Source: Methylobacterium sp. J-088 (GTDB lineage Bacteria > Pseudomonadota > Alphaproteobacteria > Rhizobiales > Beijerinckiaceae). From it: 64,000 nucleotides of DNA. The notes below the pieces were generated by a model that did not search any database, was not told the origin of the DNA, and saw only the letters and a program-made list of their open reading frames with translations. Position 1 is the stretch's first letter, and every line of letters begins with the position of its first letter. The DNA lies in contig NZ_JAKSYH010000022.1 of the NCBI RefSeq assembly GCF_022829295.1, positions 1 through 64,000 on the forward strand, in the 5' to 3' direction. Below, piece after piece: positions 44,904 to 54,070 of this stretch. The position numbers were made by a program, and so were the translations under genes.

Positions 44904-45779
44904 ATGAGTCTCAAACCGTCCGTCTTCATCGAACGCGTACGGCCGCCGACCTGGGGGGAGACCTTCGCCTGGGAACGCGAACTGCTCGGCGCCTTGCTGG
45001 ACGACCCGTCCCTCTTCGAGAGTGTTCGCCATCTCGTCGCGTCCGAAGACTTCTCGATCGGCCTCCATGAGCGCCTGTTCGAGGCCATGCCGAAGATAGC
45101 CGGGTCGGACGATTCGATCGATCGCAACGCGGTCCCGGCCGCCCTCGGGAATTATGCGTGGGATGCAGAAGGCGGTGTCGAGGCTTGGCTGGATCGGTTG
45201 CTCGCCGGGCGCGCTGATGCCGCTGCCGCGACGCAGCGCGCGCGTGATATCCACGAGACCGCCGAACTGCGTCGCGAACAGCCTGAACTGATCGACAGCG
45301 ACACCGTCGCGTGGTGCCATCAACAGGTCGCCCTGCTCGCGCGGCTCGCGGAGCGATCCGACCCCCTGTCCCGACAGATCGACTGGCAGTGCATCATCGA
45401 GGAGCTCCTCTACGTGGGCCGCTCGCAAGTCAGCGGCGTGGTCCGCAAGATGGAGCTGGTTTTCGAGCACCTCGTGAAGCTTCTGTCCGATCCGAACGCG
45501 CCCAGCCGCGATCGTTGGCGGATCGAGATCGACGCGTTTCTGCTCCGGATCACCCGCGAGGCGAAGCCGTCCATGCGTCGGCTGATCGACCTGAACGCGG
45601 CTTGGCGGCGCGGCGTTTCCGATGCCGCGACGAGTCTGGCCGACTACGCGATCCGCGTGCCGCGCGATCTGCCGCAGGATTGTCCGTTCAGCTACGAGGA
45701 TCTGACCGCGGGCAGGCTGCCCGTCGCCGGCCTCCTTGAGAAGCTGGCCGGGACCGGCGATATGAAGCCAATCGAATAA
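44904..45779 (+). CDS. DnaB N-terminal-like domain fused to DUF29 domain
   Basis: A 291-residue protein whose function is unknown. Residues about 18-115 (WERELLGALLDDPSLFESVRHLVASEDFSIGLHERLFEAM and on to RARDIHETAELR) resemble the N-terminal helical domain of replicative helicase DnaB. Residues about 128-285 are a complete DUF29 domain (SDTVAWCHQQVALLARL, DWQCIIEELLYVGRSQVSGVVRKMELVFEHLVKLL, DCPFSYEDLTAG). No ATPase domain is present, so it is not a helicase. ATG 44904 is chosen; TTG 44877, overlapping the bolA stop, is an alternative. It sits between bolA and the CGFS glutaredoxin gene and splits a normally tight gene pair, so it may be a recent insertion. Confidence 0.8.
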   Translation: MSLKPSVFIERVRPPTWGETFAWERELLGALLDDPSLFESVRHLVASEDFSIGLHERLFEAMPKIAGSDDSIDRNAVPAALGNYAWDAEGGVEAWLDRLLAGRADAAAATQRARDIHETAELRREQPELIDSDTVAWCHQQVALLARLAERSDPLSRQIDWQCIIEELLYVGRSQVSGVVRKMELVFEHLVKLLSDPNAPSRDRWRIEIDAFLLRITREAKPSMRRLIDLNAAWRRGVSDAATSLADYAIRVPRDLPQDCPFSYEDLTAGRLPVAGLLEKLAGTGDMKPIE

Positions 45780-45793
45780 ACCCGAGGTACCCG

Positions 45794-46132
45794 ATGACCG
45801 ACGCCAACACGACCATCCAGAACGAGATCACCTCCCAGGACGTGGTGGTGTTCATGAAGGGCACGCCGCAGATGCCGCAATGCGGTTTCTCCGGGCAGGT
45901 GGTGCAGATCCTCAATTACCTCGAAGTGCCGTTCAAGGGCGTGAACGTCCTGGCCGACCAAGGCATCCGCGAGGGCATCAAGGCCTTCTCGAACTGGCCG
46001 ACCATCCCGCAGATCTACGTGAAGGGCGAGTTCGTCGGCGGCTGCGACATCACCCGCGAGATGTTCCAGTCCGGCGAGCTGCAGACCTTCCTGGCCGAGA
46101 AGGGCATCCCGGTGAAGACCGCCGCCGCCTGA
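45794..46132 (+). CDS. grxD: Monothiol glutaredoxin, CGFS type (Grx4)
   Basis: A 112-residue glutaredoxin with the single-cysteine active site CGFS (Cys30), the glutathione-binding TIPQIYV turn (cis-proline) and GGCDI near the C-terminus. Proteins of this type carry or deliver [2Fe-2S] clusters with glutathione and BolA partners and help iron-sulfur assembly. It is 14 bases after the DnaB-N/DUF29 gene, with a CGAGGT ribosome binding site region. Confidence 0.94.
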   Translation: MTDANTTIQNEITSQDVVVFMKGTPQMPQCGFSGQVVQILNYLEVPFKGVNVLADQGIREGIKAFSNWPTIPQIYVKGEFVGGCDITREMFQSGELQTFLAEKGIPVKTAAA

Positions 46133-46160
46133 TTTTCTTGAGACCGTTCACGATGGATGA

Positions 46161-46183
46161 GGGCGCCTGCGGGCGCCCTTTTT
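46161..46183 (+). terminator. Rho-independent terminator after grxD
   Basis: Perfect 7-base stem GGGCGCC/GGCGCCC with a TGCG loop followed by five T residues. It closes the purL-bolA-(fusion)-grxD run. Confidence 0.9.
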
Positions 46184-46191
46184 CGTGCGCC

Positions 46192-46279
46192 CGTCATTGC
46201 GAGCGCAGCGAAGCAACCCAGGGCAGCGCGCCATCGGGAAGCGTGGCGCGGCTGAACTGCTCCGCTCGCAAAGACGATG
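46192..46279. repeat. Dispersed long inverted repeat, copy B
   Basis: Inverted ends CGTCATTGCGAGCG and CCGCTCGCAAAGACG with the core CAACCCAGGGCAGCGCG...GCGTGGCGCGGCTG, shared with copy A at 30774-30863. It lies between the grxD terminator and the convergent methyltransferase gene. Confidence 0.85.
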
Positions 46280-46285
46280 ACCGGA

Positions 46286-46942
46286 TCAGCGCGGCTCGCG
46301 CGCCACGAACAGCGCCACGCAGCCGACGACCGTGATCTCTACCGACCGGAAGCGCTGGTCCAACGCCGCACGCAGGTCCGGCAGGGTATCGGCGGCGTTC
46401 GAGAACACCCCCTTCCGGTTGTAGACCCGCATCAATGCCCGCGCCGCACCCGTGGTCGGGACACCGCCCGACAGGATCGTGGCGCCGAACACCACGCCGT
46501 CGTCGCGCAGGCAGGGCCTCACCGTATCGAAGGCCTTGGCTTTCTCGGTGATGTCGCCCGGCAGGCAGTGCAGCAGGTAGGTCATCCCGATCGAGTCAAA
46601 CGGTGCGATTCCGATGGCCGGCTTGCCCAGCACGTCAACCCGGTGGGTCTCGGGCCGGTAGCGTTCGATCCGGCGGGCCGCGAACGCGAGGCTGTCGGCG
46701 TTGAGGTCCATCAGGCCGACCCGCGGCCGAGGTGTGGGGAAGCGGCATCGGTCGAGATACCAGCCGGTCCCGATCCCGACATCGCAATGGGCCAAGCCCA
46801 CATGCCGGTCGTAGAGATCCAGGATCCGCGCCGTGGGGCAGCGCCAGATCAGCGGGTTCGACAGGCGCAGCACGACGAGCTCGTAGATCTGCAGGGTGCG
46901 CGGATTGTAGATCGCCTGCCCGGCTTGCGTGTCGGTCGCCAT
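46286..46942 (-). CDS. Class I SAM-dependent methyltransferase
   Basis: A 218-residue methyltransferase. Motif I is [15 protein letters not shown], followed by the acidic residue of VGLMDLN, then [12 protein letters not shown] (motif post-II) and [13 protein letters not shown]. It opens with [26 protein letters not shown], a pattern seen in small-molecule methyltransferases. The substrate is unknown. No signal peptide. It is divergent from rlmN, leaving about 80 bases for both promoters. Confidence 0.87.
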   Translation of the reverse strand: MATDTQAGQAIYNPRTLQIYELVVLRLSNPLIWRCPTARILDLYDRHVGLAHCDVGIGTGWYLDRCRFPTPRPRVGLMDLNADSLAFAARRIERYRPETHRVDVLGKPAIGIAPFDSIGMTYLLHCLPGDITEKAKAFDTVRPCLRDDGVVFGATILSGGVPTTGAARALMRVYNRKGVFSNAADTLPDLRAALDQRFRSVEITVVGCVALFVAREPR

Positions 46943-47022
46943 CGCTCTCCGTGGGGTCAGCCGTGGGCGGCGCGCATTCGCATTCGCCGCCGCGATCGCC
47001 TATATCAAACCTTTCCAAGGGG

Positions 47023-48315
47023 ATGGATTGTTTGAACGCCATGGCGAGCCCGTCGCTCGACAGCGCCCGCGCGGCCGATGCCGCGATCGAGAAGGCGCCC
47101 GATTTCCAGCCCGCGCCGCTGCCCGGCCGGCCGCCGTCGCTGGTCGGCCTGACCCGCGACGCCCTCAAGGCGCAACTCGTCGGCATGGGCGTGCCCGAGC
47201 GCGAGAGCCGGATGCGCGCCGGCCAGATCTGGCACTGGGTCAACTTCCGCGGGGCGACCGACTTCGCCGAGATGACCAATGTCGGCAAGGCGCTGAAGGC
47301 GCAGCTCGCCGCGCACTTCACGCTTGAGCGGCCCGAGGTGGCGAGCCGCCAAGTCTCCCGGGACGGCACCCGCAAGTGGCTCCTGCGCATGGCGCCGACC
47401 AACCCGCAGGAGCACAATCGCGGCGCCGAGATCGAGTGCGTCTACATTCCGGGGCCGGACCGGGGCACGCTCTGCGTGTCGAGCCAGGTCGGCTGTACCC
47501 TGACCTGCTCGTTCTGCCACACCGGCACGCAGCGCCTCGTGCGCAACCTCTCGGCCGCCGAGATCGTGCAGCAACTGGTGGTCGCCCGGGACGAACTCGG
47601 CGACTGGCCCGGCCAGATGCCGAGCCGCGACGCGGGCGGCTCCGGCGAGGTCGGCCGGCTCGTGACCAACATCGTGTTCATGGGCATGGGCGAGCCCCTC
47701 TACAACCTCGACGCCGTGGTCGACGCGGTGGGGGTGATGTCTGATCAGGAGGGGCTCGCCCTGTCCCGGCGGCGGATCACGGTCTCGACCTCCGGGGTCG
47801 TGCCGCAGATCCACCGGCTCGGCGAGCAGGCCAACGCCATGCTGGCGATCTCGCTGCACGCCGTGCGCAACGATCTGCGCAACGAGCTGGTGCCGCTCAA
47901 CCGCAAGTACCCGATCGCCGAATTGCTCGCCGCCTGCCGCGCCTATCCCGGCCTGAGCAACGCCCGCCGGATCACCTTCGAGTACGTGATGCTGAAGGGC
48001 GTCAACGATTCGGACGCGGATGCGCGGGAACTGGTCCGCCTGCTCAAGGGGATCCCGGCCAAGATCAACCTGATCCCGTTCAACCCCTGGCCGGGCAGCC
48101 GCTACGCATGCTCCGACTGGGACCGGATCGAGCGCTTCTCCGAGATCGTGTTCAACGCCGGCTACGCCTCGCCGGTGCGTACGCCCCGCGGCCGGGATAT
48201 CCTGGCGGCCTGCGGCCAGCTCAAGAGCGAGACCGAGAAGCTGCGTGCCCGCGCCCGGATGATGCAGGAAGAGGGCATCGGCGTGGAGGGCTTCTACGCC
48301 GGCGCCGACGACTGA
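47023..48315 (+). CDS. rlmN: Dual-specificity RNA methyltransferase RlmN
   Basis: Radical SAM enzyme of about 430 residues that makes 2-methyladenosine in 23S rRNA (A2503) and in some tRNAs. The [4Fe-4S] motif is CTLTCSFC, and other blocks are [41 protein letters not shown] and the C-terminal [11 protein letters not shown] with the catalytic cysteine. The start is uncertain: ATG 47023 directly abuts an AAGGGG, TTG 47032 has ideal spacing to it, and ATG 47041 is also open. The N-terminal residues of all three forms are poorly conserved. Confidence 0.93.
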   Translation: MDCLNAMASPSLDSARAADAAIEKAPDFQPAPLPGRPPSLVGLTRDALKAQLVGMGVPERESRMRAGQIWHWVNFRGATDFAEMTNVGKALKAQLAAHFTLERPEVASRQVSRDGTRKWLLRMAPTNPQEHNRGAEIECVYIPGPDRGTLCVSSQVGCTLTCSFCHTGTQRLVRNLSAAEIVQQLVVARDELGDWPGQMPSRDAGGSGEVGRLVTNIVFMGMGEPLYNLDAVVDAVGVMSDQEGLALSRRRITVSTSGVVPQIHRLGEQANAMLAISLHAVRNDLRNELVPLNRKYPIAELLAACRAYPGLSNARRITFEYVMLKGVNDSDADARELVRLLKGIPAKINLIPFNPWPGSRYACSDWDRIERFSEIVFNAGYASPVRTPRGRDILAACGQLKSETEKLRARARMMQEEGIGVEGFYAGADD

Positions 48316-48343
48316 GCGGGCGGCCGAAAACCGCCCCTGAGGC

Positions 48344-49321
48344 TCAGCCGCCGTGGAACTCGGCCACGTGCTGGGTTACGATCGCGTCGAAGGACGCATC
48401 CGCCCGGAAGCCCAAAGCCAGCGCCGCCTCCGGCTCGAACGCCTCAGGCCAGGAGCCGACGATCCGCACGATGGTGGCGTCGGGTTCGCGCCGGATCAGC
48501 GCCACGGCCTTGTCGCCCGCCGCGCGGCGCAGGGCCTCGATCTCGTCCGCCACCGTTGCCGAGACGCCCGGCATGGTCAGGCTGATCCGCGGTCCGATCG
48601 CCGCGAGGTCGAGCCCGGCCGCATGGATGAGGAAGCCCACCGCCGCCGCGGGGCTGGCGAACCAGTGCCGGACCGTATCGGGCACCGGCAGGATCGCCTC
48701 CTGACCGGCCAGCGGTTCGCGGATGATCCCGGAGAAGAAGCCCGAGGCCGCTCTGTTGGGCTTGCCCGGCCGCACGCAGATGGTCGGCAGCCGCAGGCCG
48801 ATCCCGTCGAGGAAGCCACGCCGCGCGTAGTCGGCCAGCATCAGCTCGCCCATCGCCTTCTGCACCCCGTACGAGGAGGCCGGGCGCAGGATATGGTCGT
48901 CGGGAATGACTTTGGGGAAGGGCGGCCCGAACACCGCGAGCGAGGAGGTGAAGACCAGCTTCGGCCGGTAGCCATCCGCCGCGTTGGCCGCGCGGATCGC
49001 GTCGAGAAGCAGGCGGGTGCCGTCGAGGTTGACCCGGTAGCCGAGTTCGAGATTCGCCTCCGCCTCGCCCGAGACCACGGCGGCGAGGTGGAAGATCACC
49101 CCCGGCCGCTCGGCGATGGCGGCCTCGGCAGCACCGGTCGCCGTGAGGTCGGCGGCCTCGGCCCGGACCGGGCCTGAAAAGCCCTCGGGTGCGGAGGGTG
49201 GCACGACATCCAGCAGGGTCAGCGCGGCGAGCGGCTGGCCGCCGACATCACCCGCCGTCACCAGGGCATCGACGAGGCGGCGGCCGATCATGCCGGCGGC
49301 GCCAAGGATCAGGGCGTGCAT
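48344..49321 (-). CDS. denD: D-erythronate dehydrogenase (SDR family)
   Basis: A 325-residue extended short-chain dehydrogenase. The NAD-binding motif is LILGAAGMIGRRL and the catalytic pair is SYGVQKAMGE (YxxxK) with the serine in FTSSLAVFG. DenD oxidises D-erythronate to 3-oxo-D-erythronate, which OtnK phosphorylates next. The assignment is strengthened by the neighbours otnK, otnI and ltnD on the same strand. A multi-hairpin repeat cassette of about 136 bases separates it from otnK upstream. ATG 49321 is chosen because the upstream extension is not conserved in character. Confidence 0.87.
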   Translation of the reverse strand: MHALILGAAGMIGRRLVDALVTAGDVGGQPLAALTLLDVVPPSAPEGFSGPVRAEAADLTATGAAEAAIAERPGVIFHLAAVVSGEAEANLELGYRVNLDGTRLLLDAIRAANAADGYRPKLVFTSSLAVFGPPFPKVIPDDHILRPASSYGVQKAMGELMLADYARRGFLDGIGLRLPTICVRPGKPNRAASGFFSGIIREPLAGQEAILPVPDTVRHWFASPAAAVGFLIHAAGLDLAAIGPRISLTMPGVSATVADEIEALRRAAGDKAVALIRREPDATIVRIVGSWPEAFEPEAALALGFRADASFDAIVTQHVAEFHGG

Positions 49322-49350
49322 GAAAACCTCCCGAAAAACGTCATGGGTTT

Positions 49351-49486
49351 CCAAAGGACGGGTCCTTTGGCGGGTGCAGGGCAGAGCCCTGCTGTACGGA
49401 TCCTGGATCCTCTTTCGGGGGACCAGGATCCGTATGCCGGGGGTTTCACCCCGGAAACCCCACCACAGGGACTTGGTCCCTTTGGG
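49351..49486. repeat. Multi-hairpin intergenic cassette, copy B
   Basis: Serial palindromes: CCAAAGGAC/GTCCTTTGG, CAGGGC/GCCCTG, ACGGATCCTGG/CCAGGATCCGT with a longer loop, CCGGGGGTTTCACCCCGG and AGGGAC/GTCCCT. Related in layout and partly in sequence to 27723-27830. It lies between otnK and denD, inside the tetronate gene run. Confidence 0.8.
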
Positions 49487-49493
49487 AACCCCT

Positions 49494-50768
49494 TCATCGC
49501 ATCATGTCCAGGGCGCGGCCGAAGAAATTCGCACCGCCGAAATTGCCCGATTTCAGCGCGAGCAGCATCGGCTCCGGCCGGCCAGCGGTGCGCAGGACGG
49601 GCACGCCCGCCGCGATCTCGGGACCGAGCAGGAAGGCGGTGAGGCCCAACCGGTCGACCACCGCTCCCGAGGTCTCGCCGCCGGCCACCACGAGCCGGCG
49701 TACCCCGCGGGCGACGAGGCCTTCGGCGATGGCGGCCAGGGCGGCCTCGATGGCGTGGCCCGCCGCATCGACGCCGTGCTGGGCCTGAAGCGCGCGCACC
49801 GCGTCGGCAGGCGCCGAGGTGGCGATCAGCACCGGTCCGGACGCGAGACGTTCCTCCGCGAAGGCCAGGGCTTCGGCCACCACGTCGGCGCCGGCCAAGA
49901 GCCGCGCCGGATCGAGGCGCAGCACCGGCATGATCGCCTCCGCGGCGGCGACCTGCTGGAGGGTAGCCTGGGAGCAGCTGCCCGCGAGGCACGCGGAGGT
50001 GCCGCCGACCGGCTCGCCGATGGCCGCCCCGGCGGCGTCCGTCGTGCCGCGCCCGTCGGCGGCCAACGCGCGGGCGAGGCCGAGGCCGAGCCCGGAGGCG
50101 CCCACCGAGAACCTTTTGGTGACGATCGCCCGGCCGAGGGTTTCGAGGTCGCTGTCGAAGATCGCGTCCGCGATGGCCGCGCCCTTGCCCTCGGCGGCGA
50201 GTGCATCAAGACGCGACGCCACGGCCCCCACGCCCCGGGCGACGGTCGCGGTGTCGATCAGACCGACCGGACTGCCGCTCTGGCGCCCGAGCACGCGCAC
50301 GAGGTTGGCGTCGCGCATCGGGTTGAGCGGGTGGTCCTTGAGCGGGCTCTCGTTCAGCGGCACCGAACCGACGAACAGGTTGCCCTGGTAGACGCTCCGG
50401 CCCGTCTCCGGGAAGGCAGGGGTGACCAGCGCGATGGCCTCGCCGGCATCACCCCGCAGGGCGTCCATCACGGGCCCGATGTTGCCCGCATCGGTGGAGT
50501 CGAAGGTCGAGCAGATCTTGAACATGACGTGGGCGGCGCCCCTTGCCCGCAACCAGGCTTCCGCCTCACGCGAACGGGCGACGGCCTGATCGGCCGGGAT
50601 CGAACGGCTTTTCAGCGCCACCACCACCGCGTCGGCCTCCGGCAGGGCCCGACCCTCCTCGGGCACGCCGATGGTCTGGATCGTGCGCAGGCCCGCCTTG
50701 GTCAGGGTGTTGGCGAGGTCCGAGGCGCCGGTGTAATCGTCGGCGACGCATCCCAGGGCGAGGCTCAT
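49494..50768 (-). CDS. otnK: 3-oxo-tetronate kinase OtnK (DUF1537 family)
   Basis: A 424-residue four-carbon acid sugar kinase. The N-terminal domain opens with LGCVADDYTGASDLANTLTKAG and has FKICSTFDSTDAGNIGPV; the C-terminal nucleotide domain ends in VVAGGETSGAVVDRLGLTAF and LALKSGNFGGANFF. It phosphorylates 3-oxo-tetronate (3-dehydro-erythronate/threonate) with ATP. Its ATG overlaps the TGA of otnI as ATGA (50765-50768), so the two are translationally coupled. Confidence 0.92.
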   Translation of the reverse strand: MSLALGCVADDYTGASDLANTLTKAGLRTIQTIGVPEEGRALPEADAVVVALKSRSIPADQAVARSREAEAWLRARGAAHVMFKICSTFDSTDAGNIGPVMDALRGDAGEAIALVTPAFPETGRSVYQGNLFVGSVPLNESPLKDHPLNPMRDANLVRVLGRQSGSPVGLIDTATVARGVGAVASRLDALAAEGKGAAIADAIFDSDLETLGRAIVTKRFSVGASGLGLGLARALAADGRGTTDAAGAAIGEPVGGTSACLAGSCSQATLQQVAAAEAIMPVLRLDPARLLAGADVVAEALAFAEERLASGPVLIATSAPADAVRALQAQHGVDAAGHAIEAALAAIAEGLVARGVRRLVVAGGETSGAVVDRLGLTAFLLGPEIAAGVPVLRTAGRPEPMLLALKSGNFGGANFFGRALDMMR

Positions 50769-51547
50769 CGGGCATTCCCTCTGTAGGCGCTGAGCCAGCC
50801 GAGACCCGCGACGGTGTCGGCGGCCGGGATGTACTCGCAGCCGACGAAGCCGGCGTAGCCGAGCCGGTCCAACTCGTCGAACAGGAAGAAGTCGGCCATC
50901 TCGCCGGTGCCGGGCTCGTGCCGCTCGGGGACGCTCGCGGTCTGGACGTGGCCGATGATCGGCAACAGGGCGCGCAGACGCATGGTCACGTCGCCGTGCA
51001 GGATCTGGCAATGGTAGAGGTCGAACTGCAGCTTCAGGTTGGGCAATGCCAAGTCGCGGATCAGGTCGGCGGCCCGGCCGAAATCGTTGAGGAAGTAGCC
51101 CGGCATGTTCCGGCCGTTGATCGGCTCCAGAACGAGGTCGAGGCCGGCCGGCGCCAGCCGCTCCGCCGTCCAGGTGACCGCCCGCCGATAGGATTTGACG
51201 GCGCGGGGGTCGTCGTGCGGGGCGAGGCCCGCCATCAGGTGGAGGCGGCCGACGCCGGTCGCCTCGGCGTACCGGAGCGCGGTGTCGACGCCCGCCTTCA
51301 GCTCATCGAACCGCTCAGGAAACGCCGCCAAGCCGCGCTCGCCCTTGGCGAAATCGCCCGGCGGCAGGTTGAACAGCGCCTGGGTCAGGCCGTTGGCCCG
51401 GAGCCGCTCGCCGATGGCTTCGGGCGGGTGTTCGTAGGGGAACAGGAACTCGACGGCGTCGAACCCGGCTCGGGCCGCGGCGTCGAACCGGTCGAGGAAC
51501 GGCACCTCGTTGAACATCAGGCTCAGGTTGGCGGCAAAGCGCGGCAT
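50765..51547 (-). CDS. otnI: 2-oxo-tetronate isomerase OtnI
   Basis: A 260-residue TIM-barrel protein of the hydroxypyruvate isomerase-like group. Typical blocks are MPRFAANLSLMFNEVPFLDRF, FLFPYEHPPE, HLMAGLAP, LVLEPINGRNMPGYFL (metal-binding Glu) and LKLQFDLYHCQILHGD. It interconverts 2-oxo- and 3-oxo-tetronate, linking LtnD to OtnK. It overlaps otnK by four bases and follows ltnD by 29 bases. Confidence 0.9.
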   Translation of the reverse strand: MPRFAANLSLMFNEVPFLDRFDAAARAGFDAVEFLFPYEHPPEAIGERLRANGLTQALFNLPPGDFAKGERGLAAFPERFDELKAGVDTALRYAEATGVGRLHLMAGLAPHDDPRAVKSYRRAVTWTAERLAPAGLDLVLEPINGRNMPGYFLNDFGRAADLIRDLALPNLKLQFDLYHCQILHGDVTMRLRALLPIIGHVQTASVPERHEPGTGEMADFFLFDELDRLGYAGFVGCEYIPAADTVAGLGWLSAYRGNAR

Positions 51548-51576
51548 GCTTTTGGGTCTCCCTACGCGCGATCCAG

Positions 51577-52485
51577 TTATTTCTGGCCCGGCAGCGTCGC
51601 GCCCGAGACCTGTGCGTAGAGCCGCGCCACGGAGGCGTCGTCGTCCCGGCCCATGCCGGCGCCCGACGCCATCAGGAACATCTGCAAGGCCGCGGCCGCC
51701 ACCGGCACCGGGTATTTCTCCGCCCGGGCCATGTCCTGCACGATGCCGAGATCCTTGACGAAGATATCGACCGCGCTCTTCGGGGCGTAATCCGCATCGA
51801 GGATGTGGGGCACCCGGTTCTCGAACATCCAGGAATTGCCGGCGGATTTCGTGATCACCTCGTAGACGCGCCGCAAGTCGAGGCCCTGCTTGGCCGCGAA
51901 CGCCATCGCCTCGCAGGCAGCGGCGATGTGGACGCCCGCGAGCAGCTGGTTGATCATCTTGAAGGCCGCGCCCTGGCCGGCCGCGTCGCCGAGTTCGTAG
52001 AGCGTGCCCGCCATGGCATCGAGGGCGGGCCGGGCCTTCGCGAAGGCCGCCGCCGAGCCCGAGGCCAGGAAGGTCAGGCCGCCGTCGGCCGCGCGGGCGG
52101 CGCCGCCGCTCATCGGGGCGTCGAGATAGTGGCGGCCGGTGGCCTCCAGCCGGGCAGCGAGCGCACGCGCGATGGCTGGGTCCATGGTGGCGGAGGAGAC
52201 GAACACCGCGCCCTCCGGCATCGCGGCGGCGGCCCCGGCCTCGCCGAACAGCACCGCCTCGGTCTGGGCGGCGTTGACCACCACGCTCACCACCACGTCG
52301 ACGTCCCGCGCCGCCTCGGCGGGGGTGGAAACGCCCCGCCCGCCGGCAGCGGCGAGGCGCGACACCGCCTCCGGGTTCACGTCGCAGGCGGCGACGGAAA
52401 ATCCCGCCCGCAGGAGCGAGCCAGCCATGCCGGAGCCCATGGAGCCGAGGCCGATCACCGCGGCGCGGTTGGTTGGATTGGTCAT
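51577..52485 (-). CDS. ltnD: L-threonate dehydrogenase LtnD
   Basis: A 302-residue beta-hydroxyacid dehydrogenase. The Rossmann motif is AVIGLGSMGSGMA, the substrate-binding block is LDAPMSGGAARA and the catalytic lysine lies in GAAFKMINQLLAG. LtnD oxidises L-threonate to 2-oxo-tetronate with NAD. ATG 52485 gives the family-typical N-terminus; the longer upstream frame runs into a palindromic repeat and is not used. The order ltnD-otnI-otnK on one strand matches known tetronate operons. Confidence 0.9.
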   Translation of the reverse strand: MTNPTNRAAVIGLGSMGSGMAGSLLRAGFSVAACDVNPEAVSRLAAAGGRGVSTPAEAARDVDVVVSVVVNAAQTEAVLFGEAGAAAAMPEGAVFVSSATMDPAIARALAARLEATGRHYLDAPMSGGAARAADGGLTFLASGSAAAFAKARPALDAMAGTLYELGDAAGQGAAFKMINQLLAGVHIAAACEAMAFAAKQGLDLRRVYEVITKSAGNSWMFENRVPHILDADYAPKSAVDIFVKDLGIVQDMARAEKYPVPVAAAALQMFLMASGAGMGRDDDASVARLYAQVSGATLPGQK

Positions 52486-52544
52486 CGGGGCGGCTCCTGC
52501 ATGAAGGGGAGAGCACCTCTGCATTACCGCGTGAGGCGCGGGTT

Positions 52545-52638
52545 CCCTCTCCCGTGCGGGAGAGGGACAGGGTGAGGGAGGAGAACTTTCCGGAGGGACC
52601 TGATCCCTCACCCCAACCCCCTCCCGCACGGGAGAGGG
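52545..52638. repeat. Paired-palindrome intergenic element, copy 2 (short)
   Basis: Bounded by CCCTCTCCCGTGCGGGAGAGGG (52545-52566) and CCCTCCCGCACGGGAGAGGG (52618-52638), with internal CAGGGTGAGGGAGGAGAAC and inverted CTGATCCCTCACCCC. It lies between the MFS gene and ltnD, within the operon. Confidence 0.85.
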
Positions 52639-52669
52639 GGCGCGTCGCGCCGGCGGAAGGGGCAGCGCT

Positions 52670-53992
52670 TCAGCGATTCACCATCCGCGCCGGCGTCACG
52701 AACACGCAGACCGAGCCGACCACCAGCATCGCGGCGAGCGCGTAGAGGCCAGTGGCGGTGCTGCCGGTGGCGTCGCGCAGGGCCCCGATCACGTAGGGGC
52801 TGACGAAACCCGCCAGATTTCCCACCGAGTTGATCAGCGCGATCCCGGCCGCCGCGCCCGCGCCGCTCAGGAACGCCGTCGGCAGCGACCAGAACAGGGG
52901 TGAGCAGGTCAGCACCCCGGCCGCCGCAACCGAGAGCGCCGCCACCGCCACCGTGGTCGAGCCGGCATTGGCCGAGACCACGAAGCCCACCGCCCCGATC
53001 AGCGCCGGGATGATCAGGTGCCAGCGCCGCTCGCGCATCCGGTCGGCGGAGAGGCCCAGCAGGACCATCACAACCGCCGCGCACAGGAACGGGATCGCGC
53101 TGATCAGGCCGATGTTGAAGTTGCCCTGCACGCCCGACGCCTTGACGATCGTCGGCATCCAGAAGGTCAGCCCGTACTGGCCGGTGACGAAGGCGAAGTA
53201 GATCAGGCTCATGAACCACACGCGGCCGTTGCGGAACACGGTGGCGATCGAGTGCGGGCTCGATTCCTTGCCCTGGTTGTCGGCCGCGATGTCGCGCTCG
53301 AGAAGCTGTTTCTCGGCGTCGGTCAGCCACTTCGCCTCGGACGGGCGGTTGTCGAGGTAGAGGAACACGGCGACGCCGATCAGCACCGCCGGCACCGCCT
53401 CGATCAGGAACATCCACTGCCAGCCGGACAGGCCGTGGGTGCCGTTGAGCGCGTCCATGATCCAGCCGGAGAGCGGGTTGCCGAAGATCCCGGAGATCGG
53501 GATCGCCGCCATGAACACCGCGATCACCTTGGCCCGGCGATGGGCGGGGAACCACGCGGTCGTGTAGAGGATCACCCCCGGATAGAAACCGGCTTCGGCC
53601 AGCCCGAGCAGGAAGCGCATCCCGTAGAAGCTCCACGCGGAGTTCACGAACACGAAGGCGCCGGAGATGATCCCCCAGGTGATCATGATCCGGGCGATCC
53701 AGACCCGGGCGCCGACCCGGTGCAGGATCACGTTCGAGGGCACCTCGAACAGGAAATAGCCGAGGAAGAAGATCCCGGCGCCCAGCCCATAGACCGTCTC
53801 GGAGAACTTGAGCTCCTGGGACATCTGGAGCTTGGCGAAGCCGACATTCACCCGGTCGAGATACGCCACCACGTAGCAGAGCATCAGGAACGGCACGAGG
53901 CGCCAGAACACCTTCGCGTAGGTGCGGTCGGCGAAGGTCTTGTCGTCCGCTTGTGCGGTAGCACCCCCCAGCGGGGCGGCTTGGACCGGCAT
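52670..53992 (-). CDS. MFS transporter, ACS (anion:cation symporter) family, probable tetronate importer
   Basis: A 440-residue permease with about twelve membrane segments. The DRVNVGFA motif after the first segment and FFLGYFLFEVPSNVILHRVGARVWIARI identify the ACS family of carboxylate/sugar-acid proton symporters. The substrate is inferred from context to be threonate or erythronate, because the gene opens the ltnD-otnI-otnK-denD run and faces the LacI-family regulator. It is separated from ltnD by a 94-base palindromic element. Confidence 0.9.
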   Translation of the reverse strand: MPVQAAPLGGATAQADDKTFADRTYAKVFWRLVPFLMLCYVVAYLDRVNVGFAKLQMSQELKFSETVYGLGAGIFFLGYFLFEVPSNVILHRVGARVWIARIMITWGIISGAFVFVNSAWSFYGMRFLLGLAEAGFYPGVILYTTAWFPAHRRAKVIAVFMAAIPISGIFGNPLSGWIMDALNGTHGLSGWQWMFLIEAVPAVLIGVAVFLYLDNRPSEAKWLTDAEKQLLERDIAADNQGKESSPHSIATVFRNGRVWFMSLIYFAFVTGQYGLTFWMPTIVKASGVQGNFNIGLISAIPFLCAAVVMVLLGLSADRMRERRWHLIIPALIGAVGFVVSANAGSTTVAVAALSVAAAGVLTCSPLFWSLPTAFLSGAGAAAGIALINSVGNLAGFVSPYVIGALRDATGSTATGLYALAAMLVVGSVCVFVTPARMVNR

Positions 53993-54070
53993 GGGCGTTC
54001 TCCCTGATCCGTACGATCCCGCGTCCGGACGAATAGTGGTCTTCGCCGCTCGACGACGACGTTGCGCGGA

